Origin: Streptomyces sp. Edi2
GTDB lineage: Bacteria; Actinomycetota; Actinomycetes; Streptomycetales; Streptomycetaceae
Assembly (NCBI RefSeq): GCF_040253635.1
Contig: NZ_JBEJGX010000003.1
Coordinates: 3,782,001 to 3,846,000, forward strand
Direction: 5' to 3'
Length of the DNA stretch: 64,000 nt
A program made the position numbers and the translations under genes. This document shows, piece by piece, positions 8,634-18,188 of this stretch. Under the pieces are notes generated by a model. It did no database searches and was not told the origin of the DNA. It saw nothing but the letters and a program-made list of their open reading frames with translations. Position 1 is the stretch's first letter; each line of letters starts with the position of its first letter.

Positions 8634-10184
8634 ATGGAACGACGCGACGTTCTGAGACTTTCGGCGGTTGCGGGCGCGACGGGTGCGTTTACGCTCGGAC
8701 GTGTGAGCTTCGCCGACGCCACACCCGCTGCCGGGCGGCCCGGAGGCGGGCCGGGCGGAAGCGGGCAGTCCGGGGACGGGCCGGGCGAGCAGACCCGGCG
8801 GGTGACCGGCCATCTGCCCACGGGAGCACCGGACTTCGTGTATCTGCCGGTCGAGGTGCCGCACGGCGTCCGCGAGATCGCGGTTGCCTACCGCTACGAC
8901 AAGCCCACCGTCCCCGAGGGCACCCCCGGCAACGCCTGTGACATCGGCATCTTCGACGAGCGGGGCACGGGCCTCGGCGGCGCCGGCTTCCGCGGCTGGT
9001 CGGGCGGGGCGCGTACGGAGTTCTTCCTGCGCGCCGACGAAGCCACCCCCGGATATCTGCCGGGCCCCGTCAACGCAGGCACCTGGCATATCGCCCTGGG
9101 GCCGTACACGGTCGCGCCCCAGGGGCTGTCCTACGACGTCACGGTCACCTTGCGGTACGGGCCCCCGGGGCACACCCCGGCGCCCGTCCATCCGCCCGAA
9201 CGCGCCCGGGGCCGGGGCCGTGCCTGGTACCGCGGCGACAGCCATCTGCACTCCGTCCACTCCGACGGCAAACGCACTCCCGCCGAGATCGCCGCGCTGG
9301 CCCGCGCCGCCGGGCTGGACTTCCTCAACACCTCCGAGCACAACACCACCTCCGCGCACCGCGCCTGGGAGGGTCTGTGGGGCGATGACCTGCTGATCCT
9401 GACCGGCGAAGAGGTCACCACCCGCAACGGGCACGTGGTGGCGATGGGCACCGACCCCGAGGCCTTCATCGACTGGCGCTACCGGGCCCGCGACAACGCC
9501 TTCGGAAAGTACGCGCGCGCCATCCGGCGGGCCGGCGGCCTGGTCATCCCGGCGCATCCGCACGCCACCTGCATCGGCTGCCACTGGAAGTTCGGGCTGA
9601 ACGAGGCCGATGCGGTGGAGGTCTGGAACGGCCCGTACACCCCCGATGACGAGATCACCCTCGCCGAATGGGACAACACCCTCGTTGCCCACACCCGTGG
9701 CCGCGCGGACTGGCTGCCGGCCGTCGGCCACAGCGACGCTCACCGCGACCCGGATGTGGTGGGCCTGCCGCAGACCGTGGTGCTCGCCGACGATCTCTCG
9801 CGCCGTGCGCTGCAGGACGGCATCCGGGCGGGCCGGGTCTGGATCGCCGAATCGTCGAAGGTCGATCTGGCCTTCTCCGTCACCGGTGAGCGCGGCGAAC
9901 ACGCCGGGATCGCCGAGCGCTTGGAGCTCCCCCGTACGGCGAAGGTCACGGCCCGTCTGAAGGTCTCCGGCGCCCCGGGCTGCACGGTCTCCTTCCTCAC
10001 CGACCAGGGGCGCCTGTACTCCACCCCGCTCCCCGCCTCGGGCAGCGGCACCGTCACCTGGCAGACCACCCCCGACCACGCCGCCTACATACGCGCGGAA
10101 GTCCGCCACCCTCCGACGGCAGCGGACCTGCCGGGTCCCATGGCGGCCATGACCAACCCGGTCTTCCTGGGCCGCTGGGACTGA
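8634..10184 (+). CDS. Secreted CehA/McbA family metallohydrolase (PHP domain)
   Basis: This 516-residue protein starts with a twin-arginine-like signal (ERRDVLRLSAVAGATGAFTLG), so it is probably exported folded. An N-terminal beta-sandwich region (about residues 50-190) precedes a PHP-type metallohydrolase domain with DSHLHSVHSDG, the NTSEHN motif, an HPHA motif and GHSDAHRDPD, all supplying metal ligands. CehA and McbA hydrolyse carbaryl and PHP domains hydrolyse phosphoesters; the substrate here is unknown. The ATG at 8634, with a G-rich ribosome site before it, is preferred because it starts the signal peptide; a longer in-frame start lies at 8583. No neighbour clarifies the function. Confidence 0.85.
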   Translation: MERRDVLRLSAVAGATGAFTLGRVSFADATPAAGRPGGGPGGSGQSGDGPGEQTRRVTGHLPTGAPDFVYLPVEVPHGVREIAVAYRYDKPTVPEGTPGNACDIGIFDERGTGLGGAGFRGWSGGARTEFFLRADEATPGYLPGPVNAGTWHIALGPYTVAPQGLSYDVTVTLRYGPPGHTPAPVHPPERARGRGRAWYRGDSHLHSVHSDGKRTPAEIAALARAAGLDFLNTSEHNTTSAHRAWEGLWGDDLLILTGEEVTTRNGHVVAMGTDPEAFIDWRYRARDNAFGKYARAIRRAGGLVIPAHPHATCIGCHWKFGLNEADAVEVWNGPYTPDDEITLAEWDNTLVAHTRGRADWLPAVGHSDAHRDPDVVGLPQTVVLADDLSRRALQDGIRAGRVWIAESSKVDLAFSVTGERGEHAGIAERLELPRTAKVTARLKVSGAPGCTVSFLTDQGRLYSTPLPASGSGTVTWQTTPDHAAYIRAEVRHPPTAADLPGPMAAMTNPVFLGRWD

Positions 10185-10265
10185 TCCGGCAGGGAACGTG
10201 ACCGGTCGCGGACGGAGAGCCATGATCAGTCACAGGCAATACGACCAATCCCGGGAGGGGCATCC

Positions 10266-11228
10266 ATGCGTGCCATGCAGTTCGAACGATTCGGTGACCC
10301 GGAGGTCCTGACCGAGGCCGAGGTGCCGGACCCGGTGGCGGGGCCGGGCGAGACCCTGGTCGAAGTGGAGGCCGCGGGCGTCAACTTCGGCGACATCAAG
10401 CACATCGCGGGCGAGCACACCGAGGGCCCGAACGCGCCGAGGGGGCCGCTGCCGCGCATCCCGGGCATGGAGGTCGTCGGCCGGACCGCCGACGGCCGGC
10501 GGGTCCTCGGGTACGTCCCGCAGGGCGGCTATGCGGCGAAGACCGTCGTCCCCGACCGCGACCTTGTCGCCTTACCGGAGGGGGTGAGCGCGGGCCAGGC
10601 GCTGTCCCTGCTCATACAAGGCCTGACGGCGTGGCATGTGCTGCGGTCGGTCGCCCGGGTGCGGCCCGGCGAAAGCGTGGTGGTCCATGCCGCCGCGGGC
10701 GGGACAGGCAGTCTCGCCGTCCAACTGGCCCGGGAGTTCGGGGCGGGCCGCGTCATCGCCACCGCGTCCTCCGAGGAGAAGCGCGCCTTTGCCCTCGGAC
10801 TCGGCGCGGACGCGGCGATCGACGGCGACGCGGAGGGCTACAAGGACCGGATCCTCGCGGCCAACCACGGACGCCCGGTCGACATCATCCTGGACGCCAT
10901 CGGCGGCCCGGTCCTCGACGCCGCACTGGACACACTCGGATACCTCGGACGACTGGTCACGTATGGCGCCTCCTCCCGACAGGCCGCCGCTCCCCTCGTG
11001 CCGAACCGCCTCGCGGTGGAGAACATCGGCGTCGCCGGCTTCTGGCTCATCCCGCTCCTTGCCCGCAACGGCCCCGGTGGGACGGCACTCAAGGAACTGC
11101 TCGACCTCACGGCACGACGATGCCTGCGGCCGCTGGTCGGCGCGGAGTACGACCTCGCGCGTGCTCGCGACGCGCACGAGGATCTGCTCGGCCGCCGCAC
11201 AAAGGGCAAATTGGTCCTCCGCCCGTGA
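10266..11228 (+). CDS. Zinc-binding-type quinone oxidoreductase (MDR superfamily)
   Basis: This 320-residue medium-chain dehydrogenase/reductase has the N-terminal GroES-like fold and a nucleotide-binding domain with VVHAAAGGTGSLAVQLAREFG near residues 140-160. It lacks the structural-zinc cysteine cluster of alcohol dehydrogenases, as expected for the NADPH:quinone oxidoreductase/enoyl reductase branch. A typical reaction is NADPH-dependent reduction of an activated double bond or quinone. GGGAGGGG lies six bases before the ATG. It is 81 bases downstream of the PHP gene on the same strand and convergent with the aldehyde dehydrogenase gene. Confidence 0.88.
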   Translation: MRAMQFERFGDPEVLTEAEVPDPVAGPGETLVEVEAAGVNFGDIKHIAGEHTEGPNAPRGPLPRIPGMEVVGRTADGRRVLGYVPQGGYAAKTVVPDRDLVALPEGVSAGQALSLLIQGLTAWHVLRSVARVRPGESVVVHAAAGGTGSLAVQLAREFGAGRVIATASSEEKRAFALGLGADAAIDGDAEGYKDRILAANHGRPVDIILDAIGGPVLDAALDTLGYLGRLVTYGASSRQAAAPLVPNRLAVENIGVAGFWLIPLLARNGPGGTALKELLDLTARRCLRPLVGAEYDLARARDAHEDLLGRRTKGKLVLRP

Positions 11229-11358
11229 ATCCGATCTCGAAGCCGACCCTCACAGCTGACCCTGAAGCCGACCGGCGGTCCCCCTTCCCCGCCCGGTCTC
11301 CTCGCACCGCATCGGCAGGTCCGGCAGAAGTGACCCCGCGCCCCGGCCCCGCCTTCCC

Positions 11359-12819
11359 TCACCCCGCCCAGACAATCGCCTGCCACTCGCTGTACGCATG
11401 CAGGGCGTACGAGCCCACGTCCCGGCCGACCCCGCTGCGCTTGAAACCCCCGAAGGGCGCTTCCATGTTGCGGCCCACCGTGTTCACACCCACCCCGCCG
11501 GCCCGCAGTTGCCCGGCCACCCGGAAGGCGCGGGCGGTGTCGCCGGACCACACGTAGTCGATGAGCCCGTAGTCGCTGTCGTTGGCGAGGGCCACCCCCT
11601 CGTCCTCCTCATCGAAGGGCACCACCACGACGACCGGACCGAAGATCTCCTCCCGGACGACCCGCATATCGGGGGTGCAGTCGGTCAGCAGCGTCGGCGC
11701 GACGTAGAAGCCGCGCTCCGGAACGGACGGCCGTGCGCCACCCGCCACGACCCGTGCGCCTTCCTTCCTGCCCAGCTCCACATACGACTCGACCCGGTCG
11801 CGGTGCGCGGCCGAGATCACCGGCCCGACCACCGTCCCCTGCGCACGGGGATCGCCGACCCGGAGATGCCCGATGTAGCGGGTCAGCCGCTCGACCAGCG
11901 CCTCGTACACCCCTCTCTGCACGATCACCCGCGTCGGCGCCGTACAGATCTGCCCGCTGTAGAAGGAGTAGGTGGTGCCGATACCGGCCACCGCGGAGTC
12001 CAGGTCCGCGTCGTCGAAGACCACCGCGGCGCCCTTGCCGCCCAGCTCCATGAGCTGGCGCTTCATCCCTCGTCCGCACACCTCGGCGATGCGCTGCCCG
12101 ATGGCCGTGGAACCGGTGAAGCTCACCATGTCCACGTCCGGCGAGTCCACGGCCGCCTCACCGGCCTCCGCGGAAGCACCGCTCACCACATTCACCACTC
12201 CCGGCGGCGCACCCGCCTCCGCCAGCGCCGCCGCCATCCGGTACACCGACAGCGGGTCCTGCGGGGCGGGCTTCACGACGACGGTGTTGCCCATCGCCAG
12301 CGCCGGGGCGATCTTGCCCGCCGGGTTCGCCCACGGGTTGTTGTACGAGGTGATGCAGGCGACCACGCCGACGGGCCGGCGTACGGCGAGAGCACCCAGC
12401 ACGGCCGCCCGCCCAGTCGGCCCCGCCTCGTTGATCTGCGGAGGCAGCCCCTGTTCGACCGGCTCCAGCGCCCCCTTCGCATACCGCCGGAAGCGCGCCA
12501 CCCCCACCGCGACCTGCATCCCGCGCGCGGTCCGGGTCGTGGCCCCGCTCTCCGCCTGTGCCAGCTCGGCGTGCGCCGCGAAGTCGCGCTGCATCACTTC
12601 CGCAGCCCGGTCGAGAATCGCGGCACGCTCCTGCGGCGAAGTGCGCGACCAGGGCCCGAAAGCCTCGCGCGCCGCGGCCGCCGCCTCGTACACCTGCGCC
12701 CGGCTCGCCTCGGGCGCGAGCCCGACGACCGCCTCCGTCGCCGGGTCGATGACCTCGTAGCGACCACCGTCGGGCTCGACCCACTCACCCCTGATGAACA
12801 GCCGTTCCGAGACCGTCAC
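11359..12819 (-). CDS. NAD(P)-dependent aldehyde dehydrogenase
   Basis: This 486-residue protein is a standard class of the aldehyde dehydrogenase superfamily. The general-base glutamate is in MELGGKG (about residue 255), the nucleophilic cysteine in SGQICTAPTR (about residue 292), and the SYNNPWANP segment carries the conserved oxyanion-hole asparagine. VVREEIFGPV and APFGGFKRSGVGRD are also conserved. It oxidises an aldehyde to an acid in the cytosol. The start is GTG at 12819, with only a weak ribosome site. It lies upstream of the amidohydrolase-LLM-SDR block transcribed leftward and could process an aldehyde made there, but shares no operator. Confidence 0.92.
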   Translation of the reverse strand: MTVSERLFIRGEWVEPDGGRYEVIDPATEAVVGLAPEASRAQVYEAAAAAREAFGPWSRTSPQERAAILDRAAEVMQRDFAAHAELAQAESGATTRTARGMQVAVGVARFRRYAKGALEPVEQGLPPQINEAGPTGRAAVLGALAVRRPVGVVACITSYNNPWANPAGKIAPALAMGNTVVVKPAPQDPLSVYRMAAALAEAGAPPGVVNVVSGASAEAGEAAVDSPDVDMVSFTGSTAIGQRIAEVCGRGMKRQLMELGGKGAAVVFDDADLDSAVAGIGTTYSFYSGQICTAPTRVIVQRGVYEALVERLTRYIGHLRVGDPRAQGTVVGPVISAAHRDRVESYVELGRKEGARVVAGGARPSVPERGFYVAPTLLTDCTPDMRVVREEIFGPVVVVVPFDEEDEGVALANDSDYGLIDYVWSGDTARAFRVAGQLRAGGVGVNTVGRNMEAPFGGFKRSGVGRDVGSYALHAYSEWQAIVWAG

Positions 12820-12988
12820 CTGGCACTCACCGCGCCCATGTCCCCTCTATTTCCTCGATCCCCTCTCTGCCCTTCCACCACGGCTACGTGACGCGGACCG
12901 AGCCCCTGACCGCGCCCCTGATCCGGCCCCGGCCCCACCCCCGTCACTTCACACGCACCACCCCCATGCGCCGGGCCCACCACTCCCG

Positions 12989-14830
12989 TCATTTCGTGTT
13001 CACCGTCCTCGTGTCCCGGCCCGACCGCAGCACGGTTCCCGGCACCGCGCCGGTCACCACGTCGTCGCGGATCGTCTCGACGCCGTTGACCCACACCGCG
13101 TTGATGCCGACCGCCCGGGAGTCCAGCCGCGGGCTGTCGCCGGGCAGATCGTGGACGAGCGTGGCCTTGCCCGCGTCGATCCGCTCCGGGTCGAAGAGCA
13201 CGAGGTCGGCGTGCCAGCCCTCCTCGATGCGGCCGCGCTCCCGCAGGCCGAAGAGCTGCGCGGGGTCATCGGTGAGCATCTTCACCGCCTGCTCCAGGCC
13301 CACCAGCTTCCTGCCGCGCAGGCAGTCGCCGAGGAAGCGCGTCGTGTACGGCGCACCGCACATCCGGTCCAGATGCGCGCCCGCGTCGGAGCCGCCCAGC
13401 AGGACGTCCTCGTGCTGCCAGGTCTCGGCGCGCAGCGCCCAGGAGGCCGGGTCGTTGTCGGTGGGCATCGGCCACAGCACCGTCCGCAGCCGGTCGTTGG
13501 CGCAGATCTCGACCATGCAGGCGAAGGGCTCCAGGCCGCGCTCGGCCGCGATGTCCTGGACGACGCGCCCGGTCAGGCCCTCGTTCTCCGGGGAGTAGGT
13601 GTCCCCGATGACGTACCGGCCGAAGTCGGTGAGCCGCCGGAAGACCCCCGCCTCCTTGCTCTCCGCGCGCCGCAGCATCTCGTGCCGTACGCCGGGGTCA
13701 CGGAGCTTCGCGATGCGTTCGGGTACCGGCAGGCCCAGGATCTCGCCCCAGCCGGGGAGGAGGTTCAGCGCGCAGAAGGTGCCCAGGGACATGTTCATGG
13801 GGGTGAGGATCGGCATCGTCAGGGCCACGATCCGGCCGCCGGCCTCCCGGGCCCGCTCGCCGGCGAGCAGCTGGCGCGGCACCCGTGCGGGCACCGCCGC
13901 GTCGATCGTCAGCACGTTCCAGTTCAGCGGCCGTCCGGCCGCCGCGCTCATCGCCACCAGCAGCTCGATCTCGTCGTCGCCGAACTGGTCGAGGCAGCCC
14001 GACACGATCGCCTCGATCTGGGTGCCCTCGTGCGCGGCGACGGCCCGCGACAGCGCGAGCAGTTCCTCCGGTCCGGCGTGCCGGGAGGCGACCGGCTTCC
14101 CGTAGCCGTCGGAGTGGGTGGAGGACTGCGTGGTGGAGAAGCCCCAGGCCCCGGCCTCCATCGCCTCGTGGAAGAGCGCCAGCATCTCTTCCAGCTGCCG
14201 GGCTGTCGGCTGCCCGCCGATGGCGTCCGCGCCCATCACGTACCGCCGCAGCGCGCAATGGCCCACCATGAAGCCCGCGTTGACGGCGATCCGTCCCTCC
14301 AGCGCGTCCAGGTAGTCGCCGAACGAACTCCACGTCCAGGGGGCGCCCTCTTCGAGCGCCACCAGGGACATGCCCTCGACCTTGGACATCATCCGGCGGG
14401 TGTAGTCGGCGTCGCCGGGCCGCCCGGGGTGCAGCGGCGCCAGGGTGAAGCCGCAGTTGCCGCCCGCCACGGTCGTCACCCCGTGGTTGAGCGAGGGAGT
14501 GGCGTACGGGTCCCAGAACAGCTGCGCGTCGTAGTGGGTGTGCGGATCGACGAAGCCGGGGGCGAGGACGAGGCCGGTCGCGTCCTCGCTCGTCCTCGCC
14601 TCCTCGGTGCCGATGCCGACGCCGGGGCCGACGCCGGGACCGGGGCCGGGGCCGATACCAACCCCGCTCCCGTTCCCGCTGCCGGTGCCTGCGCCGGTCC
14701 CGGTCCCGGCCCCCGCCCCGGTCGGGGCGATGACGGCGATACGGCCGTCACGGATGCCGACATCGGCGGTGTACGAGGGCGTTCCCGTGCCGTCCACAAC
14801 GGTCGCGCCCTTGATCAGGTGGTCGAGCAT
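12989..14830 (-). CDS. D-aminoacylase/N-acyl-D-amino-acid deacylase-type amidohydrolase
   Basis: This 613-residue amidohydrolase has the metal ligands HxH in DPHTHYDAQLFWDPY (about residue 95), the TTVAGGNCGF motif conserved in D-aminoacylases (the Cys binds zinc), LDQFGDDE, and the late HLDRMCGAPYTT and EGWHADLVLFDP signatures. The family deacylates N-acyl-D-amino acids, but distant members act on other amides or ureas, so the substrate is uncertain. A Gly/Thr/Pro/Val-rich insert (about residues 34-75, encoded near 14606-14730) splits the N-terminal beta-sandwich. The ATG at 14830 follows AGGGGA. It is 41 bases downstream of the LLM gene and probably in one transcript with it. Confidence 0.85.
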   Translation of the reverse strand: MLDHLIKGATVVDGTGTPSYTADVGIRDGRIAVIAPTGAGAGTGTGAGTGSGNGSGVGIGPGPGPGVGPGVGIGTEEARTSEDATGLVLAPGFVDPHTHYDAQLFWDPYATPSLNHGVTTVAGGNCGFTLAPLHPGRPGDADYTRRMMSKVEGMSLVALEEGAPWTWSSFGDYLDALEGRIAVNAGFMVGHCALRRYVMGADAIGGQPTARQLEEMLALFHEAMEAGAWGFSTTQSSTHSDGYGKPVASRHAGPEELLALSRAVAAHEGTQIEAIVSGCLDQFGDDEIELLVAMSAAAGRPLNWNVLTIDAAVPARVPRQLLAGERAREAGGRIVALTMPILTPMNMSLGTFCALNLLPGWGEILGLPVPERIAKLRDPGVRHEMLRRAESKEAGVFRRLTDFGRYVIGDTYSPENEGLTGRVVQDIAAERGLEPFACMVEICANDRLRTVLWPMPTDNDPASWALRAETWQHEDVLLGGSDAGAHLDRMCGAPYTTRFLGDCLRGRKLVGLEQAVKMLTDDPAQLFGLRERGRIEEGWHADLVLFDPERIDAGKATLVHDLPGDSPRLDSRAVGINAVWVNGVETIRDDVVTGAVPGTVLRSGRDTRTVNTK

Positions 14831-14871
14831 GGGCGGTGCGTCCCCTTCCCCTGGGCGGAAATTCCGCGGGT

Positions 14872-15996
14872 TCAGCTGCCTGCGGCCTGACGGAACCGGG
14901 TCGTCCGGTGCACCGGATCCGTGTCGATCTTCGGGATCACGTGTTCGCCGATGAGCTTGACCGTGTTCATCGTGTCCTCGTACGAGATCCCGATCGGCAG
15001 CCCGAAGCTCAGCTGGTCGGCGCCGGCCTGTTCCCAGCGCTTGCACTGCCCCAGCACCTCGTCCGGGTCGCCGCAGATCATCAGCTCCTCGGCGATCAGC
15101 AGCTCGATGAGCTCGGCGGTGTAGTCGGGCAGCAGCTCGGGCCACTCGGGGATGCCGTCGGGCCGCGGGAAGGTGTCGTGGTAGCGGAAGACCAGCGACT
15201 GGAGGTAGTTGAGCCCGCCGCCCACCGCGATCTCCACCGCCTTGTCGTGCGTCTCGGCACAGATCGCGGTCGAGGTCACCATCACGTTGTCGTTGACGAA
15301 GCCGCCGACCGGCTCGGCCTCCCGGATCGCCGTCTTGTACTGCTCCAGCACCCACTCCATGTCGGAGACCTTCTGCACGCTGAAGCCGAGGACGCCCAGC
15401 CCCTTCTTCGCCGCCATGGCGTACGAGGACGGGGAGCCTGCCGCGTACCACATCGCCGGGTGCGCGGCCCCGTACGGCTTCGGGAAGATCTTCCGCGGCG
15501 GCAGTTGCCAGTGTTTGCCCTGGAACCCGACGTACTCCTCCTGGAGCCACATCTTCGGGAACTCGGCGATGGTCTCTTCCCAGATCTCCTTGGTGTGGTT
15601 CATGTCGGTGATGCCCGGGAGGAAGCCCAGGATCTCGTGGCTGCCGGCGCCCCGCCCGCTGCCGAACTCGAAGCGGCCCTCGCTGAGATGGTCGAGCATG
15701 GCGACCTTCTCGGCGACCTTGACGGGGTGGTTGACCTGTGCGAGCGGGTTGAAGATCCCGGATCCCAGGTGGATCCGCTCGGTCGCGTGCGCCAAATACC
15801 CCAGAAAGACGTCATTGGCGGAGAGGTGCGAGTACTCCTCCAGGAAGTGGTGCTCGGACGCCCAGGCGTACTTGAAGCCGGACTTGTCCGCCTGGATGAC
15901 GTACTCGGTCTCCTCCATCAGCGCCTTGTGCTCCGCGAGCGGGTCGGTCTCGGCCCGCTTGCCCACGTATCCCTGTACAAAGAGCCCGAATTCCAA
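14872..15996 (-). CDS. LLM class flavin-dependent oxidoreductase (monooxygenase type)
   Basis: This 374-residue protein has the bacterial luciferase fold with ASEHHFLEEYSHLSAN, IHLGSGIFNPL, DHLSEGRFEFGSGRGAG and a long helical C-terminus. This form resembles FMN-dependent luciferase-type monooxygenases (alkanal or Baeyer-Villiger type) rather than the short F420 reductases. The start is a TTG at 15994-15996; an in-frame stop lies just upstream and the TTG begins the expected first strand MEFGLFVQGYVG. The nearest G-rich motif (AGGGG) is distant. A perfect copy of the regulon palindrome lies 34 bases upstream at 16030-16046, making this the best-placed target of the regulator. Confidence 0.88.
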   Translation of the reverse strand: MEFGLFVQGYVGKRAETDPLAEHKALMEETEYVIQADKSGFKYAWASEHHFLEEYSHLSANDVFLGYLAHATERIHLGSGIFNPLAQVNHPVKVAEKVAMLDHLSEGRFEFGSGRGAGSHEILGFLPGITDMNHTKEIWEETIAEFPKMWLQEEYVGFQGKHWQLPPRKIFPKPYGAAHPAMWYAAGSPSSYAMAAKKGLGVLGFSVQKVSDMEWVLEQYKTAIREAEPVGGFVNDNVMVTSTAICAETHDKAVEIAVGGGLNYLQSLVFRYHDTFPRPDGIPEWPELLPDYTAELIELLIAEELMICGDPDEVLGQCKRWEQAGADQLSFGLPIGISYEDTMNTVKLIGEHVIPKIDTDPVHRTTRFRQAAGS

Positions 15997-16029
15997 GGAG
16001 GTTCACCGTCCCCTGAGCCATTCGCCATT

Positions 16030-16046
16030 TCTGACGTACCGTCAGA
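16030..16046. promoter_or_regulatory. Regulon palindrome 1 (perfect TCTGACG-TAC-CGTCAGA)
   Basis: Both 7-base arms match exactly around a TAC centre. The site lies 34 bases upstream of the TTG start of the leftward LLM monooxygenase gene, a normal position for a repressor overlapping a promoter. It is the reference copy from which the other sites were recognised. Confidence 0.8.
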
Positions 16047-16104
16047 TTCGATGTGCCGACTGTTCCACCGCACACGGGGAGCGTCAATAGCCGTCGCGCG
16101 CCGG

Positions 16105-16121
16105 ACTGACGCACCGTCAGA
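16105..16121. promoter_or_regulatory. Regulon palindrome 2 (ACTGACG-CAC-CGTCAGA)
   Basis: This near-perfect copy overlaps the stop codon of the upstream SDR gene, 75 bases from site 1 centre to centre. Together the two sites flank the likely promoter of the LLM-amidohydrolase pair. Confidence 0.7.
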
Positions 16122-16902
16122 ACAGACTGACCCCCGCCAGCCAGCCCCCGTCGACGACGAACGGCTGCCCGGTGATGTACGACGAGTCCTCGCACGACAG
16201 GAAGAGCGCCAGCTTGGCGACCTCCTCCGGCCGGCCGATCCGGCCCAGCGGCACCAGCTTCCGGTAGAGCTCATCCACGGCCCGCTTCGACTCGACCGGG
16301 TCCGCGCTCGGGTCCAGTGCCGCGGGGTTGGTCATCGGGGTGTCCACCGCCCCCGGGCACACCGCGTTGACCCGGATCCTCCTGGCCGCCAGCTCCACCG
16401 CGGCGACCCGGGTGAGCCCGAGGACCGCATGCTTGGTCGCGGCATACGCGCCGACGAAGGCCATACCTGTCAGGGCCGTGTACGAGGCGGTGTTGACGAT
16501 CGTCCCGCCGCCCGCCGCCTCGATCTCCGGCGCCACCGTACGGATCCCGAGGAAGCACCCGACCTGGTTGACCTGCACCACCTGCTGGAACTCCTCCAAC
16601 GGCGTCGACACCAGCTCGTTGAAACGAAGAATCCCCGCGTTGTTGACCAGCCCGTCGATCTTCCCGAAGGCGTCCTTGGCGGCGCCGGCCGCCGCCTCCC
16701 AGTCCGCCTCCCGCGTCACATCCATATGGACGAAGCGGGCCCGGTCCTCCCCCAGCTCCTTGGCCAGCGCCTCGCCCTGCGCGTCGAGCACATCCCCGAG
16801 CACCACCTTCGCGCCCTCCGCGGCGAACAGCCGCGCCTCCTGCTCACCCTGCCCGCGCGCCGCACCCGTCACGATGACAACCCGCCCGTCGAGCTTGCCC
16901 AT
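16117..16902 (-). CDS. SDR family oxidoreductase (3-hydroxysteroid/hydroxyacyl type)
   Basis: This 261-residue classical SDR has TGAARGQG at residues 12-19, NNAG near 88, and the catalytic Ser with Tyr-x-x-x-Lys visible as YAATKHAV. The ending [16 protein letters not shown] is typical. It resembles glucose/3-oxoacyl or hydroxysteroid dehydrogenases and probably oxidises a secondary alcohol with NAD. The ATG at 16902 follows GAGGAG with about seven bases spacing; the longer frame to 17043 is rejected because it has no ribosome site and reads through simple repeats. It lies between two LLM genes on the same strand, so a shared oxidative pathway is likely. Confidence 0.88.
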   Translation of the reverse strand: MGKLDGRVVIVTGAARGQGEQEARLFAAEGAKVVLGDVLDAQGEALAKELGEDRARFVHMDVTREADWEAAAGAAKDAFGKIDGLVNNAGILRFNELVSTPLEEFQQVVQVNQVGCFLGIRTVAPEIEAAGGGTIVNTASYTALTGMAFVGAYAATKHAVLGLTRVAAVELAARRIRVNAVCPGAVDTPMTNPAALDPSADPVESKRAVDELYRKLVPLGRIGRPEEVAKLALFLSCEDSSYITGQPFVVDGGWLAGVSLF

Positions 16903-16984
16903 GCCTGCACTCCTCTGCTGGTGAGTACGCCTTCGGCTGTTCCGGTCCGTGAGCTGTGCGCCGCGAGTTGTGCGCCGTGCGTCG

Positions 16985-17118
16985 TGAACGGTGAGTGGTG
17001 AGTGGTGAGCCGGGAGTGTGGCGAGCGTTGAGTGGCGAGCCATGAGCGTGGTGAGCGGTGACGAACAGCCGCCCAGCCGCCCAGCCGTTCAGCCGTTCAG
17101 CGCTCAGCCATTCAGCGC
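16985..17118. repeat. Simple tandem repeats between SDR and LLM genes
   Basis: The left part holds repeated GTGAGTG units and the right part repeated CAGCCGCC/CAGCCATT-type units, including a duplicated 15-base element ending CAGCCATTCAG that overlaps the LLM stop codon. No hairpin terminator or gene is seen. Confidence 0.5.
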
Positions 17119-18087
17119 TCAGCCATTCAGCAACGGCGCCACATCCGTCCCGAACGCCGCCATCTGCTCCGTCAGCTCGTCACCACTACGGCTGCGGAAC
17201 CGCACCTGGATCTGGTCCACTCCCATGGTCCGGTACTCCCGCAGCGACTCCGCGATCCGCTCCGGCGCCCCGGACAGGGTCCGCCGGCCGACCTCCCACC
17301 CCGGCTCGCCGATGTACAGCGGCTCGGCGATGGCGCCGATCACGACCGGCGTACCGACACCGGCAGCGGCCCGCAGCCTCCGCAGCTTTCCGATCTGCGC
17401 CGGCAGCTCCGACCGCCGGTCGCCTTGCGGCAGCCAGCCGTCGCCGCGCACCGCGGCCCGGCGTACGGCGGCGGGCGAGGATCCGCCCACCCAGAGCGGC
17501 GGCCGAGGCGTCTGCACGGGCCGCGGCGCCTGCCCCAGCCCCTCGAACGCGAACCGCTCCCCCGCGAACCGGGGGAACTCCTCCGGCCCCAGCGCCGCCT
17601 TCAGCGCGTCAATCGTCTCGTCCAGCACCGCCCCACGCCGCTCGAAGTCCACTCCGAGGACGTCGAACTCCTCCGTCACGTGTCCGGCGCCCACCCCCAG
17701 AATCAGCCGCCCACCGGAGAGCCGGTCGAGCGTCGCGTACTGCTTGGCGGTGACCAGCGGATGCTTCAGCCCGGCCACCGCCACATGACTGAGCAGCCGC
17801 ACCCGCTCGGTGACGGCGGCCAGATGCGCGAGGGTGGCGACCGGGTCGTACCAGACGGTGCTCATCGCCTCGGCCAGCCGCCGCGGGATCGCCAGGTGCT
17901 CACAGCAGGCGATATACGCGAACCCGTACCGGTCGGCGGCCCGCGCGACCGCGACCAGCTCGACGGGCCCCGCCGCGGCCTCCCAGCTCTCCGCGAAGAG
18001 AGTGCTCTGCGACTGCACCGGCAGCTGCATCCCGTACACCAGCCGCCCGTCCTCCGGCCGCCATACCCCACCGCGCACGCCGTCCAC
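17119..18087 (-). CDS. LLM class F420-dependent oxidoreductase
   Basis: This 322-residue luciferase-like protein shows ADRYGFAYIACCEHLAIP, VRLLSHVAVAGLKHPLVTAKQYATLDRLSGGRLILGVGAGHV and PRPPLWVGGSSPAAVRRAA, all typical of the F420-dependent subgroup. It probably oxidises or reduces a cyclic intermediate. The GTG at 18087 is chosen because GGGAGG lies five bases upstream; an in-frame ATG at 18117 would sit inside a regulon palindrome. Two palindromes, at 18102-18118 and 18144-18160, precede it. It is the first gene of the leftward group LLM-SDR-LLM-amidohydrolase. Confidence 0.87.
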   Translation of the reverse strand: MDGVRGGVWRPEDGRLVYGMQLPVQSQSTLFAESWEAAAGPVELVAVARAADRYGFAYIACCEHLAIPRRLAEAMSTVWYDPVATLAHLAAVTERVRLLSHVAVAGLKHPLVTAKQYATLDRLSGGRLILGVGAGHVTEEFDVLGVDFERRGAVLDETIDALKAALGPEEFPRFAGERFAFEGLGQAPRPVQTPRPPLWVGGSSPAAVRRAAVRGDGWLPQGDRRSELPAQIGKLRRLRAAAGVGTPVVIGAIAEPLYIGEPGWEVGRRTLSGAPERIAESLREYRTMGVDQIQVRFRSRSGDELTEQMAAFGTDVAPLLNG

Positions 18088-18101
18088 AGGCCCTCCCACG
18101 A

Positions 18102-18118
18102 TCTGACGAGGCGTCATA
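18102..18118. promoter_or_regulatory. Regulon palindrome 3 (TCTGACG-AGG-CGTCATA)
   Basis: One mismatch to the 17-bp consensus. It ends 15 bases upstream of the GTG start of the LLM gene, close to its ribosome site, so binding would block the promoter or early transcript. Confidence 0.7.
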
Positions 18119-18143
18119 TACCCCGGAGCGACACATCGTGGCG

Positions 18144-18160
18144 CCTGACGCCCCATCAGA
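18144..18160. promoter_or_regulatory. Regulon palindrome 4 (CCTGACG-CCC-CATCAGA)
   Basis: Two mismatches to consensus, 42 bases from site 3 (about four helical turns), on the same face of the DNA. It lies between the LLM gene and the end of the DUF4231-like gene. Confidence 0.55.
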
Positions 18161-18188
18161 CAAGGGGCGGGCGTCGGCGCGCAATCGG

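Noticed and set aside
12998..15550. A long 853-codon frame fusing extra upstream sequence to the D-aminoacylase
   Set aside because: The upstream part lies antisense-frame within the LLM gene; the amidohydrolase proper begins at the ATG at 14830 with a ribosome site.
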